Both the position numbers and the translations under genes were made by a program. 64,000 nt of DNA from Candidatus Caenarcanales bacterium (GTDB lineage: Bacteria > Cyanobacteriota > Vampirovibrionia > Caenarcaniphilales > Caenarcanaceae), in the NCBI GenBank assembly GCA_030065015.1, contig JASJDU010000001.1:77814-141813 (forward strand), written 5' to 3'. The notes under the pieces are model-generated. The model was not told the origin of the DNA and did no database searches. It was given only the letters and a program-made list of their open reading frames with translations. This document shows positions 25,897 to 34,900 of this stretch, in pieces. Every line of letters begins with the position of its first letter. Positions within the stretch are counted from its first letter, which is position 1.

Positions 25897-27153
25897 TTAG
25901 TTTTCAAACTTCTCAATAAGCTTCTCAAGAAATATTTTTGTGTACAAATAACTGAGCCCTCCTTGAAGATAAACCGAATAAGGTTCTCTTATTGGACCAT
26001 CGGCTGATAGTTCACTCGTTGACCCCTCGATAAAGGTTCCTGCTGCCATAATCAACTCATCCGAGTATCCGGGAGTATTATCTGGGAATGGGGTTAAATG
26101 TGAATCAACTGGGCTATTTTCTTGAAGTAATTTACAAAAAGAGAGTAATCTCTCTTTACTTTTAAGATCTAGTCTCAAAATTGTGTCGGTTCTTGAATCT
26201 TGGCTTCCTGGCAAAGATTGTATTGACAAGTACTCACACACTTTGGAGGTCAGGAGACTTCCCTTTAATATTTCTAAAACAATTAAAGGCGCCATGTACA
26301 AACCTTGAAATAATAATCTTCCTTGGTTGAAATTTGGTCCCCCTTCTGAACCAATTCCCGGACAAGTCAGTCTATTGGCAGTATTATCGATTAATGATTT
26401 CCGACCAACAACATATCCTCCAGTTAAAACGATTCCACCTCCAGGGTTTTTGATTAATGACCCTGCAACCAGGTCTGCTCCAACATCACTGGGTTCTTGT
26501 TTTTCAACAAATTCTCCGTAACAATTATCCACAAAGCAGATTGTTTCTGGATTTATCGACTTAATTGATTGAATCAGTTCTTGGAGCTGATTGATATTAA
26601 CTGATGGTCTATTGGCCGAGTAACCTCTTGACCTTTGTATGCACACCATTGAGGTATCTTTTGTTAGCGAACTTGTGACGGTTTCAATAACCTCGCCAAA
26701 ATCTAGCCAATTCTCATGGTCGATTATTTTTACTTTAACTTGAAGATCTTTCTCTAAATAATTTATTAAAGAATCCAGAGTATCATAGGGGCGATCCAAA
26801 GCAAAAACTATTTCATCCTTAGGTTTAAGATTACCTAGAATTGCACATGCAATTGCATGCGTTCCAGAAACAAAATTAACTCTAGCTAGACCAGCTTCAG
26901 CATTGAATATTTTTGCAAATACTTGATCAAATTTTTCTCTTCCAATATCATCATGACCGTAGCCTGAAGTAGCAACGAAGTGTTCGGTACCAACTTTTAA
27001 TTCTTTAAAAGCCAAAGCTACTTTTTTATGATTAAAAAAACTTATTTCTTGGAATTCATGAAATTTACTGGAGATTTGTGACTCCAGTGATTGAACAATA
27101 AATTCTGGTGATGTTTTTAATTGATCCTTTATGACCGTTTCTCTTTTATTCAA
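25897..27153 (-). CDS. PLP enzyme of the aluminium-resistance / methionine gamma-lyase-like family (COG4100)
   Basis: A 418-residue fold-type I PLP-dependent enzyme. SGTHAIACAI (97-106) forms the cofactor phosphate loop region, D209-N210 in FVDNCYGEF binds the ring, and K235 in GSLIKNPGGGIV is the predicted Schiff-base lysine. Other family marks are SGYGHDDIGR at 63-72 and QRSRGYSANRPS at 173-184. Members are annotated as aluminium-resistance proteins or cystathionine/methionine lyase-like; the physiological substrate is uncertain. The start is TTG at 27153; no ATG is close by. Length is normal for the family. Confidence 0.9.
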   Translation of the reverse strand: MNKRETVIKDQLKTSPEFIVQSLESQISSKFHEFQEISFFNHKKVALAFKELKVGTEHFVATSGYGHDDIGREKFDQVFAKIFNAEAGLARVNFVSGTHAIACAILGNLKPKDEIVFALDRPYDTLDSLINYLEKDLQVKVKIIDHENWLDFGEVIETVTSSLTKDTSMVCIQRSRGYSANRPSVNINQLQELIQSIKSINPETICFVDNCYGEFVEKQEPSDVGADLVAGSLIKNPGGGIVLTGGYVVGRKSLIDNTANRLTCPGIGSEGGPNFNQGRLLFQGLYMAPLIVLEILKGSLLTSKVCEYLSIQSLPGSQDSRTDTILRLDLKSKERLLSFCKLLQENSPVDSHLTPFPDNTPGYSDELIMAAGTFIEGSTSELSADGPIREPYSVYLQGGLSYLYTKIFLEKLIEKFEN

Positions 27154-27268
27154 TTGAATATTGGATAAGCTTCGTTATTTCCCTATTAGATACTTTAAAA
27201 AGTTACCAAATATGGAAAAACTTAATTGTAATCCACTTTTCAAGAAATATTAATACAAGTCATTGCCT

Positions 27269-27643
27269 ATGAGTCGTACTATTTTAGTTGCTGATGATGA
27301 ACCTTCTCTCAGGCTACTTGTTAAAGCAACTTTAGCTAGTAGAAAATATACACTTATTGAGGTCTCTAATGGACAAGAAGCCCTGGATTTGGCAAAGCAG
27401 ATTAATCCAGACATAGTTCTATTGGATGTAATGATGCCTTATTTAACAGGATTTCAAGTATGTACTGAACTCAGGAAAGATCCAAAAACTGTAAACGTAC
27501 CGATTATTATACTTACGGCAAAAGGTGGGCAAGATGATAAAGATATGGCTTCTTCGGTTGGTGCAAATCATTTTTTAACCAAGCCTTTTAGACCCCCTGA
27601 TTTATTGAATGCAATTGATTTTGTTTTAGGAAATAAAGTTTGA
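27269..27643 (+). CDS. single-domain response regulator (CheY-like)
   Basis: A 124-residue receiver domain from the ATG at 27269 (a TTG lies two codons earlier). The acidic pocket is D9-D10, the phosphoacceptor is D53 in LLDVMMP, T83 is in ILTAK, and K105 is in LTKPF. No output domain follows, so it should act by protein-protein contact, as in chemotaxis-type or phosphorelay regulators. No histidine kinase gene is adjacent. The sequence is close to the PatA/PilG-type regulators of cyanobacteria in general appearance, but that subgroup is not secure. Confidence 0.93.
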   Translation: MSRTILVADDEPSLRLLVKATLASRKYTLIEVSNGQEALDLAKQINPDIVLLDVMMPYLTGFQVCTELRKDPKTVNVPIIILTAKGGQDDKDMASSVGANHFLTKPFRPPDLLNAIDFVLGNKV

Positions 27644-27815
27644 TAAAACTTCTCGAATTTCGATTGCAAATGACTCTTTACATTCTTAAGAAGTAATTAA
27701 AAAATGCTAGTGGAATCTCTGAAACATTTATACTTCACTGAGTTTTGGTAAATGTAAATATATCTGTGAGCTCAATAATTAAACCCCTTGGCTTTTCAAA
27801 AGCCAGCACTGAACA

Positions 27816-27914
27816 ATGAAACAGAGTTTGACCCAGGTTAGTCATTATTTACAACCTTTTGCTGAAGAGCTAGACAATATTAAAAAGGCCTTTCTTCCAG
27901 ATTTAGAGAGTTGA
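27816..27914 (+). CDS. possible 32-residue peptide
   Basis: A short frame ATG 27816 to TGA 27914, with a plausible amphipathic helix (HYLQPFAEELDNIKKAF). It resembles the first helix of several enzymes, polyprenyl synthases among them, so it may be a genuine small peptide or the head of a lost gene. No clear ribosome binding site. The perfect palindrome TGGCTTTTCAAAAGCCA (27789-27805) ends just 11 bases before the ATG. The gap 27644-27947 holds nothing else I can support. Confidence 0.25.
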   Translation: MKQSLTQVSHYLQPFAEELDNIKKAFLPDLES

Positions 27915-27947
27915 TGCATTTATTGTCTATATCAATGGGTTCCGAGT

Positions 27948-28298
27948 TCAAAGAATTAACCAGTTAACTTTTTTTATCGACTTACCGTTATCTTTTACTT
28001 CTATAAGGTAATCTCTTTGAACTTTTTCATTTCTTTTATGCGCTCTAAATTTGTATGATTCTTGATCTTGGATAATAGAGTCCTCTGAATTATCTTTTTC
28101 TACTTCAAATCCCTCATCTTCAAACCAATACTCAATTAACTTGGACTTTGTTTCCTCTTCTTCGGAGAAGTTTTGAATGCTCAGCCAATCTTCTTCTTGT
28201 TTGGTGAATGAGCTAGAGCTTTCATAAATATTTTGAGACTCTGACTCAATTACATCCTTAATTTTTCGTTTAACAGGCGGTGCAACTTTTTGAGCCAT
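27948..28298 (-). CDS. small highly charged protein of unknown function
   Basis: A 116-residue protein rich in Glu, Lys, Ser and Asp with no hydrophobic segment, so probably cytoplasmic. The N-terminus APPVKRKIKDVIESES is basic and the middle acidic (FSEEEETKSKLIEYWFEDEGF). No family recognised. It stands alone and is convergent with the response regulator region. Confidence 0.55.
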   Translation of the reverse strand: MAQKVAPPVKRKIKDVIESESQNIYESSSSFTKQEEDWLSIQNFSEEEETKSKLIEYWFEDEGFEVEKDNSEDSIIQDQESYKFRAHKRNEKVQRDYLIEVKDNGKSIKKVNWLIL

Positions 28299-28620
28299 AA
28301 ATTTTATAAATAAAAATTAGCTTGATAATTTATAGTTGCCCTAACAAACAGTGAATACTCATATATGCGTATGGGATCAATGTATTCAAGAAGGAATTCT
28401 GCAAATTAATAAACGGATTGCCATTTAACAAATTAAAACCAGCTTATATTTTTTCTTCTCCAATCTTTGATGAACTCGGTTTTAAAGAGCTAGATTAAGA
28501 AAAATAAATACAATGTTTCCCTAGATAATTGGTTCTTAATTACATGTGAAGCTCTTAATAATTATTGAGATCTAACCTAATTAGTAGGTAGGGTTGTTAT
28601 GAAAATTTAGAGGTTTAGTT

Positions 28621-28827
28621 ATGTCAGAGGTAAGACCTGAGCACATCTTTCAGATACCAGAAGTTAATTCGCAAACGTTAGGAATTAACAACAATAGTGG
28701 CCATCCAAATCCAGCAATAGAGAGTGGAGGGTCCAGTGATGTTTCATCAAATACTTTGCAGCCAACAGGTGACATACAAGCGCTACAAACGCAAGGAATT
28801 GCTGAGAAATTTAACGCTATGGCATAA
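28621..28827 (+). CDS. small hydrophilic protein of unknown function
   Basis: A 68-residue protein, rich in Asn, Ser, Gly and Gln and without a signal peptide or membrane segment. The start is well supported: AGAGG at 28609-28613 stands seven bases before the ATG. It resembles no family I know; it may be largely disordered. A 14-bp inverted repeat lies 31 bases after its stop. The 322-bp gap before it (28299-28620) holds only short coding-like stretches (see findings). Confidence 0.5.
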   Translation: MSEVRPEHIFQIPEVNSQTLGINNNSGHPNPAIESGGSSDVSSNTLQPTGDIQALQTQGIAEKFNAMA

Positions 28828-28858
28828 GGTTCTTTTTATTAACTTCTTTATAGATTTC

Positions 28859-28912
28859 TTAGTTCATAGTTTGTTCTTAACCTAATAGCTTGAATACAAA
28901 ACTATGAACTAA
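28859..28912. repeat. 14-bp perfect inverted repeat
   Basis: TTAGTTCATAGTTT (28859-28872) is matched exactly by AAACTATGAACTAA (28899-28912), with 26 bases between. It sits between a small gene and tig. No T-run follows on either strand, so it is not a standard terminator; a protein-binding site, an mRNA-stabilising hairpin or a recombination relic are possible. Confidence 0.6.
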
Positions 28913-29041
28913 TTCACAAATATAAATAGCGAAATTGTTCATTTCACAACATTAGAATACAAGCTCTATGTACGAGTTTATAAGCAATACAACTTGGCAT
29001 ATGATAACCTAGATGCCTAACAGCATAAGGTTATGAAAGCA

Positions 29042-30406
29042 ATGAAAACACAACTTGAAACAATTGAAGAGGGAAAATTAAAGCTAGTTTTAGAATTTGA
29101 GAAAAACGATTCTTCCAAAGCTTATAGTTATGCTTTAAAAAATATAAGTAAAGATATTAAAGTACCAGGTTTTATGCCCGGCAAAATTCCGCGCACAATA
29201 ATTGAAGACAGGGTTGGGAAAAACTCAATTCAAATGTATGCCGTTGAAAAACTTGTTGCTGATAACCTGCATAAAGCTGTTTCAGAGCAAAAGCTGGATT
29301 TAATATCCAAGCCAGTTCTAGAAAATTCTAATTTTGATTTTGATAATACCCTAAATATTTCTCTAATATTGGAAACAAGACCCGAAGTTGAATTGAGTCA
29401 GTATAAAGATTTAGAGGTTGAGATACCCAAATCTGAACTCAAAGATGTAACCATAGATTCTTTGCTCACCGATTTATCGAAACAGATCTCCCCATGGGAA
29501 GTTGCTGATGAAGAAGCAATTGTAGAGGAAGGTAATATAATAACAATGGACTTTGAAGGAAAGTTCATTGATGGAAGTGAAATGCCAGACCACAAGGGTA
29601 CTGACGTAAGAGTCAAAGCTGAAAATGAAAACTTTGCTCCTAATGTAATGGAACAACTCTCTGGCTTAAAGGTTGGTGAGAGCAAAAAAGTACAAAGTTC
29701 TTTTCCTTCTGATTATCCAGACGATGACTTCGCTTCCAAAGAAGCCACTTTTGAGGTAACAATTAAAAAAATTGAAAAGCAAAGCTTGATTCCTCCAGGA
29801 GAAGAACTTGCAGAAAAAGCTGGCCAGAAAGATATGGAAGCCTTAAAGAAATCACTTGAGTTTCAGATGGAAAAAAGCAAAGAAAATGTTGAAAGAAGCA
29901 GAAAACAAGCAGTAGTTTTAAACAAAATTTTATCGAATTCGAAAGTTGAAATTCCTGCATGGCTTGTGGAAAGAGAAGCAAAAGCTCAATTGGAAAGAGA
30001 AAAAGCGGCACGCAAAGAAGAGTCTCACGATGATAATTCTGATTCCAATGATGATTTGCCAAGTGAGCCTGATGAGAAAACAAAAGAGACAGCAAAAGGT
30101 AAGCTAAAATTCAATTTGGTTTTAGCTGAAATTGCTAGAAAAGAAAATATTCAACTGACTAATAAAGAGCTAGATGCGTATTTAAACTATTGGAAGCAAA
30201 TGCGACAAATGTCAGGTTTAGGATCTCCTAAGGAAGAAATTCCACAGCAGATAATTAATCAAATGTCCGAAGAATTGCTTTTTGAGAAGATTACCGATTG
30301 GGTTATAAAACAATCAAAGGTCACTTTATTGGAAGAGACTGAAGAAAATCTCAAGAAACTGGAAGAAGTTCAAAATTCTCTAACCGGTTTTTTAGCTACT
30401 AATTAA
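29042..30406 (+). CDS. tig: trigger factor (ribosome-associated chaperone and prolyl isomerase)
   Basis: Binds the ribosome exit tunnel and assists folding of nascent chains. The N-terminal ribosome-binding domain carries the signature GFMPGKIPRTIIE (GFRxGKxP). The FKBP-type isomerase domain follows at about 160-245 (IITMDFEGKFIDG). The long C-terminal helical chaperone domain contains a Lys/Glu-rich insertion near 325-350 (EESHDDNSDSNDDLPSEPDE). About 454 residues, slightly longer than usual. AAGG at 29027-29030 fits the ATG at 29042 better than the one at 29033. It is followed by two clpP genes, the order seen in many bacteria including cyanobacteria. Confidence 0.94.
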   Translation: MKTQLETIEEGKLKLVLEFEKNDSSKAYSYALKNISKDIKVPGFMPGKIPRTIIEDRVGKNSIQMYAVEKLVADNLHKAVSEQKLDLISKPVLENSNFDFDNTLNISLILETRPEVELSQYKDLEVEIPKSELKDVTIDSLLTDLSKQISPWEVADEEAIVEEGNIITMDFEGKFIDGSEMPDHKGTDVRVKAENENFAPNVMEQLSGLKVGESKKVQSSFPSDYPDDDFASKEATFEVTIKKIEKQSLIPPGEELAEKAGQKDMEALKKSLEFQMEKSKENVERSRKQAVVLNKILSNSKVEIPAWLVEREAKAQLEREKAARKEESHDDNSDSNDDLPSEPDEKTKETAKGKLKFNLVLAEIARKENIQLTNKELDAYLNYWKQMRQMSGLGSPKEEIPQQIINQMSEELLFEKITDWVIKQSKVTLLEETEENLKKLEEVQNSLTGFLATN

Positions 30407-30471
30407 CCCCAACATTGGATTTATTTTTATATAATCTAATTCGCAATAAGTTTCAAGGAATCATCTAAATC

Positions 30472-31110
30472 ATGTCATACGATATCCATAGTTTTTCAAA
30501 CCCACAGGTGGACAATTATGTTCCCTATGTTATTGAACAAGGTCCTCGTGGAGAGAGAGGGTTTGATATTTTTTCGAGATTATTGCGTGAGCGCATAATA
30601 TTCCTTGGAACCCCAGTTGATGACAATGTTGCAAATTTAATTGTTGCGCAGCTTTTACTTTTGGATTCAGAAGATCCTGAAAAAGACATAATGCTGTACA
30701 TAAATTCACCGGGTGGTTCTGTTACCGCGGGCCTCGCAATTTATGACACAATGCAGCATGTCAGGGCTGATGTAAGCACTATATGCCTCGGTCAAGCTGC
30801 AAGTATGGGAGCTTTTCTTTTATCTTCTGGTGCTAAAGGTAAAAGACTTGCTTTGCCCCATGCAAGAGTTTTAATTCACCAACCTCTAGGTGGAGCTCAA
30901 GGGCAAGCAACTGACATTGAAATTCAGGCTAAAGAAATTTTAAGAATAAAGCATCAACTCAATGAGATTTTAGCCTTGAATACAGGACAGTCGGTTGAAA
31001 CCATAGAAAAAGATACAGATAGAGATAACATAATGAAACCTGATGATGCAAAAATATATGGCTTGATTGACGAAGTTATCTCACAAAAGAGAAATGTAGA
31101 ATCTAAATAG
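30472..31110 (+). CDS. clpP: ATP-dependent Clp protease proteolytic subunit (first copy)
   Basis: Serine peptidase subunit of the Clp protease. The catalytic triad is complete: S111 in [10 protein letters not shown]136 in VLIHQPLGG and D185 in [25 protein letters not shown] and the [11 protein letters not shown] handle segment are conserved. The 212 residues include a longer N-terminus than the second copy. It lies 65 bp after tig. An AAGGA sequence about 12 bases before the ATG is a weak ribosome binding site. It probably forms rings with the neighbouring ClpP copy. Confidence 0.96.
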   Translation: MSYDIHSFSNPQVDNYVPYVIEQGPRGERGFDIFSRLLRERIIFLGTPVDDNVANLIVAQLLLLDSEDPEKDIMLYINSPGGSVTAGLAIYDTMQHVRADVSTICLGQAASMGAFLLSSGAKGKRLALPHARVLIHQPLGGAQGQATDIEIQAKEILRIKHQLNEILALNTGQSVETIEKDTDRDNIMKPDDAKIYGLIDEVISQKRNVESK

Positions 31111-31132
31111 TTATTAAACCGGCACATATTTC

Positions 31133-31717
31133 ATGAATAATATTCTCAGGTATCTTCCGGAAGTAATAGAGACAACTTCTAAAGGTGAACGTAAGTTAGA
31201 CATTGTCTCTCGCCTAATGCGTGAAAGAATAATTTTTATTGGTGAGGAAATAGATACTCATCTAGCTAACGTTGTTTGTTCTCAAATACTTTTATTAGAT
31301 TCTGAGGATCCGGAGAAAGATATAACAGTATATATAAATTCCCCCGGTGGCTCAGTTATAGATGGATTAGCAATATATGACACCATTCAGTATGCTAATG
31401 CTCCAATAAGTACAGTTTGTATTGGACAAGCAGCTAGTATGGCCTCTGTTCTTTTATTGGCAGGAGCAAAAGGCAAGCGTTATGGTTTGAAAAGTTGCCG
31501 AGTGATGATTCATCAAGGTAGTGGTGGAACACAAGGTCAAGCTACGGATATTGAGATTTATACACAGGAACTTATTAGACTGGAAAATTTAATCAATGAC
31601 ATCATGCATAGACACACAGACCAACCAATCGACAAATTAGTAAAAGATCAAAGAAGAGATAACTACATGTCTGCTGATGAGGCACTCGAATATAGGATTA
31701 TAGACTCGATTGTATAA
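31133..31717 (+). CDS. clpP: ATP-dependent Clp protease proteolytic subunit (second copy)
   Basis: A second ClpP of 194 residues, 22 bp after the first. Triad residues are S102 in GQAASMASV, H127 in VMIHQGSGG and D176 in QRRDNYMS, so unlike cyanobacterial ClpR it keeps all catalytic residues. It differs from copy one in the handle region and N-terminus, implying divergence rather than recent duplication. A clpX gene often follows in this order but does not here; the next gene is the giant surface protein. The pair suggests mixed ClpP rings. Confidence 0.95.
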   Translation: MNNILRYLPEVIETTSKGERKLDIVSRLMRERIIFIGEEIDTHLANVVCSQILLLDSEDPEKDITVYINSPGGSVIDGLAIYDTIQYANAPISTVCIGQAASMASVLLLAGAKGKRYGLKSCRVMIHQGSGGTQGQATDIEIYTQELIRLENLINDIMHRHTDQPIDKLVKDQRRDNYMSADEALEYRIIDSIV

Positions 31718-31739
31718 GCTAAAGTCTTAGAACTTTGGC
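31718..31739 (+). terminator. hairpin directly after the second clpP
   Basis: GCTAAAGT (31718-31725) pairs with ACTTTGGC (31732-31739) with one G-T wobble and a six-base loop. It begins right after the stop codon. No T-run follows, so termination is uncertain. Confidence 0.35.
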
Positions 31740-31795
31740 CTAGTAAAATCTTTGATTCTGAATAAGTTACTCGTGAATTTCTTAGATATTATTCG

Positions 31796-31830
31796 ATTGT
31801 ATATAAATACAATTCATTAGAAAATGAATT
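31796..31830. promoter_or_regulatory. two abutting palindromes upstream of the giant gene
   Basis: ATTGTAT-ATAA-ATACAAT spans 31796-31813 and AATTCATT-AGAA-AATGAATT spans 31811-31830; they share three bases. Both have perfect arms and four-base centres. They lie 114-148 bases before the giant gene start and could be operator sites or leader hairpins. Confidence 0.45.
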
Positions 31831-31929
31831 CGAAATAAGGGAGAATACTGATTAATACTGGGTGTTTCATCCCTAGTAAAGCGATTAACGTGCCTCTAAC
31901 ATGGGCAGAATAGATAAGTATTGCCTTTT

Positions 31930-31933
31930 GGAG
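31930..31933 (+). promoter_or_regulatory. GGAG ribosome binding site of the giant gene
   Basis: GGAG lies ten bases before the ATG at 31944 and supports that start over later in-frame codons. Confidence 0.55.
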
Positions 31934-31943
31934 TATAGGTGTC

Positions 31944-34900
31944 ATGGCTAGGGGTAGACGTAATAAAAATAGAGGTAATCCTTCTGAATATCCTCAAGAT
32001 CCCAAGAAACGAATTAAAAAGATTGGCTTTGATGTTAGGGAAAGAATTGTGCCAGGATCTTTTTTGGCGGTAATCCCTTTTGCAGCTGAAGCAATTGCAA
32101 ATATGAATGCTGTAGATTTTGATTCGGTTCCATTACTCACATTTCCCGTTGACGAAGAAATTAGCTTTCCTTTCTTTGAATACGAAACACCTATTCCATC
32201 TCCAGAATTCACTCAAAAACAAACTTCTAATGAAGTTGAGGTCGGTAGAGTTCCCTTGATAGAGGCAATGCCCTACCGAGAAAGTGCCATTAGTGATATC
32301 ACTCCAATACAAAACCCTCCTAGAGAATCGGCTAATGAACCTTTAGATTTGCCAGAAGCCACAGAAACTCCAGACACGGTTTCTCCCAATATTCCTGAGT
32401 TCTTTCAATCGGCTTCAACCGAGGATGATTCGGATACATCCGTGATGATGGATACTGATGATTCCGCAAACCTTCCACCTGAAGCAGCGTTAGCAGTGGA
32501 CAGAATAGTAAACCAAGGAAGACCTGTTATTTTTGATGCTACTGGTTCCTTTGATTTAGATGGAGAAATAGTAAGTTATACCTTTGATTTTGGTAACGGT
32601 CAAACTTATACTGAAACAATCAATAGTGCACCAGATGGAAGATTTGATGGTATTACATCTTTCACTTATAACGAAACCGGTTCAGTTCAAACCTCAGTCA
32701 CAGTCATTGATGATCAAGGAGCCTCAGATACTGCATTTCAAGATATAAGTATTGTTAATCAAGCGCCCATATTCTTATCACCTGGTGACACAACTCCTGG
32801 AATAGCTGGGTTAGAAGATCCTTTATTGAGCGATCCCTCTAATACTCAAGATTCACCTGGAACTCCGTTTATTGAAGGAAGCCTAGATGCAGTCAAGAAT
32901 GATGGAACAGCTGAATCAATTAACAATATAATTCAGTTTGGTCAGGATTGGACCGCAATTGCTAATGCGGTTGATACAGATGGAAACATTGAGAATTATT
33001 TATTCTGGATTGATGAGAACCAAGATGGTGTATTTAGCTCTTTTGAATTTGCAGGTTTGTCGCAAACTGGGGAATTGGATCTTACTTTTAGCGATTTTTC
33101 TCTCAATGCTGGTGAAGATTACCAAATGGCAGTTCGAGCATTTGATAATAGTGGCGGTTCAGCAACTTCATTTGATAATTTCCACGTCAACGTAGGCCCT
33201 GTTTTTCTTGTTCCCGGCGATGAGAACCCACTTGCTCCAGGAGTGGAAGACAGTACTTTGTCCGATCCGGTTCATATTCAAGACCAATCTTCAACACCCT
33301 GGATTGAAGGTAAGCTCGATGCAGTCAAAAACGATGGTTCTCAAGCTTCTATAAATAATGTCGTTCCAAACGATCAAAATTGGACAGCAATCGCTAACGC
33401 TTTCGATCAAGATGGAGTTATAGAGGATTACAAGTTCTGGATAAAGGATGAAACGGGAGATTTTGTTTTCGCCGGAAATTCAAAAACGGGTGAAATAAAT
33501 ATCGACCACAATTTATTTTCGCTGAATCCAGGAGAAAGTTATGAAATGAGAGTGGAAGCTTTTGATGATACCGGTGCAAGTAACATTTCACTGGATACTT
33601 TTACGGTTAATAGCTTCCCAATCGCACAAAATGACATTGTTTCTACTCCAGAGGATACTATTCTTGAGATCCAGGCTTCGGACTTACTAATTAATGATTC
33701 GGATCCTAATAACGATACATTACAAATAGTATCTAACACTTCCACCTCCAATGGCAGTCTAAACTTTGATGGGATCAAATTCACCTATACACCAAGTAAA
33801 GATTTCAATGGAAATGATTCATTTACTTATGTAATCTCTGATGGACAAGGAGGTACTGCAAGTGCAACCGTAGAGATAAATGTTACGCCGGTCAATGATG
33901 CACCCAGTGCTTTGAATGATTCTTATGATGTATCTGAAGATGCAACCTTGAATATTCCTGCTCAAGGTGTTTTAGACAACGATTCAGATATTGATGGAGA
34001 TACGCTGCAATCAATATTAGTTTCAGGTCCGAATAATGGTACTTTGAGTTTAAATCCTGACGGAAGCTTCCAATACACTCCGAATCCAAATTTCAATGGA
34101 AGTGATTCATTTACATACTTAGCTAATGATGGTTCTGCAAATTCAAATATCGCTACAGTTAACATCAATGTACTGCCAGTTAACGATCCCCCAGAAGCTA
34201 TTGACGATAACTATATAACCGAGGAAAACACAGCTTTGAATGTACCTTCGGGAACTGGTGTGTTGATTAATGATAGAGATTTAGCAGATCCAGCTGACTT
34301 ACTTAATGTTTTGAGTGCTGATAGCACAAGTTCGCAAGGTGGCAGCATAACTGTCAATCCTGATGGAAGTTTTTCTTATACCCCTCAAACTGGGTTTTCC
34401 GGAGTGGATACTTTCAATTACATACTCACCGATAATAATGGAGGAACTGATACAGGAACTGTTACAGTTTCTGTTAATAAAGCGGGTGTAACACCTCCTG
34501 TTGCAGTGGATGACAGTTTTACAGGGTTAGAGGATAACAATCTCAACTTAAATGTTTTAGACGGTTCTGGTGGGGGATTAGACTTTGATCCAGATGGGGG
34601 AACATTGAGTGTTGTATCATTCACACAACCTTCTAATGGAACTGTTACAGATAATGGAGGAGGAAACTTTACTTTCACCCCAAATAAAGATTTCTTTGGA
34701 ACGGATTCTTTTACTTATACAATTTCTGACGGACAAGGAGGTTTCGACTCAGCAACAGTATCCATCAACATTGATCCGGTAAATGATCCTCCTGAGGCAC
34801 TCAATGACTCATTTACCATTGATGAAGATGGAACTTTGAATATTGCTGCAGATGGAGTACTATCGAATGATTCGGATATAGAAGGAGACCCACTTAACGC

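Noticed and set aside
27816-27914. Start of a polyprenyl synthetase gene
   Set aside because: The frame stops after 32 codons and no continuation is found in the other frames, so similarity to the first helix of such enzymes is too weak to name it.
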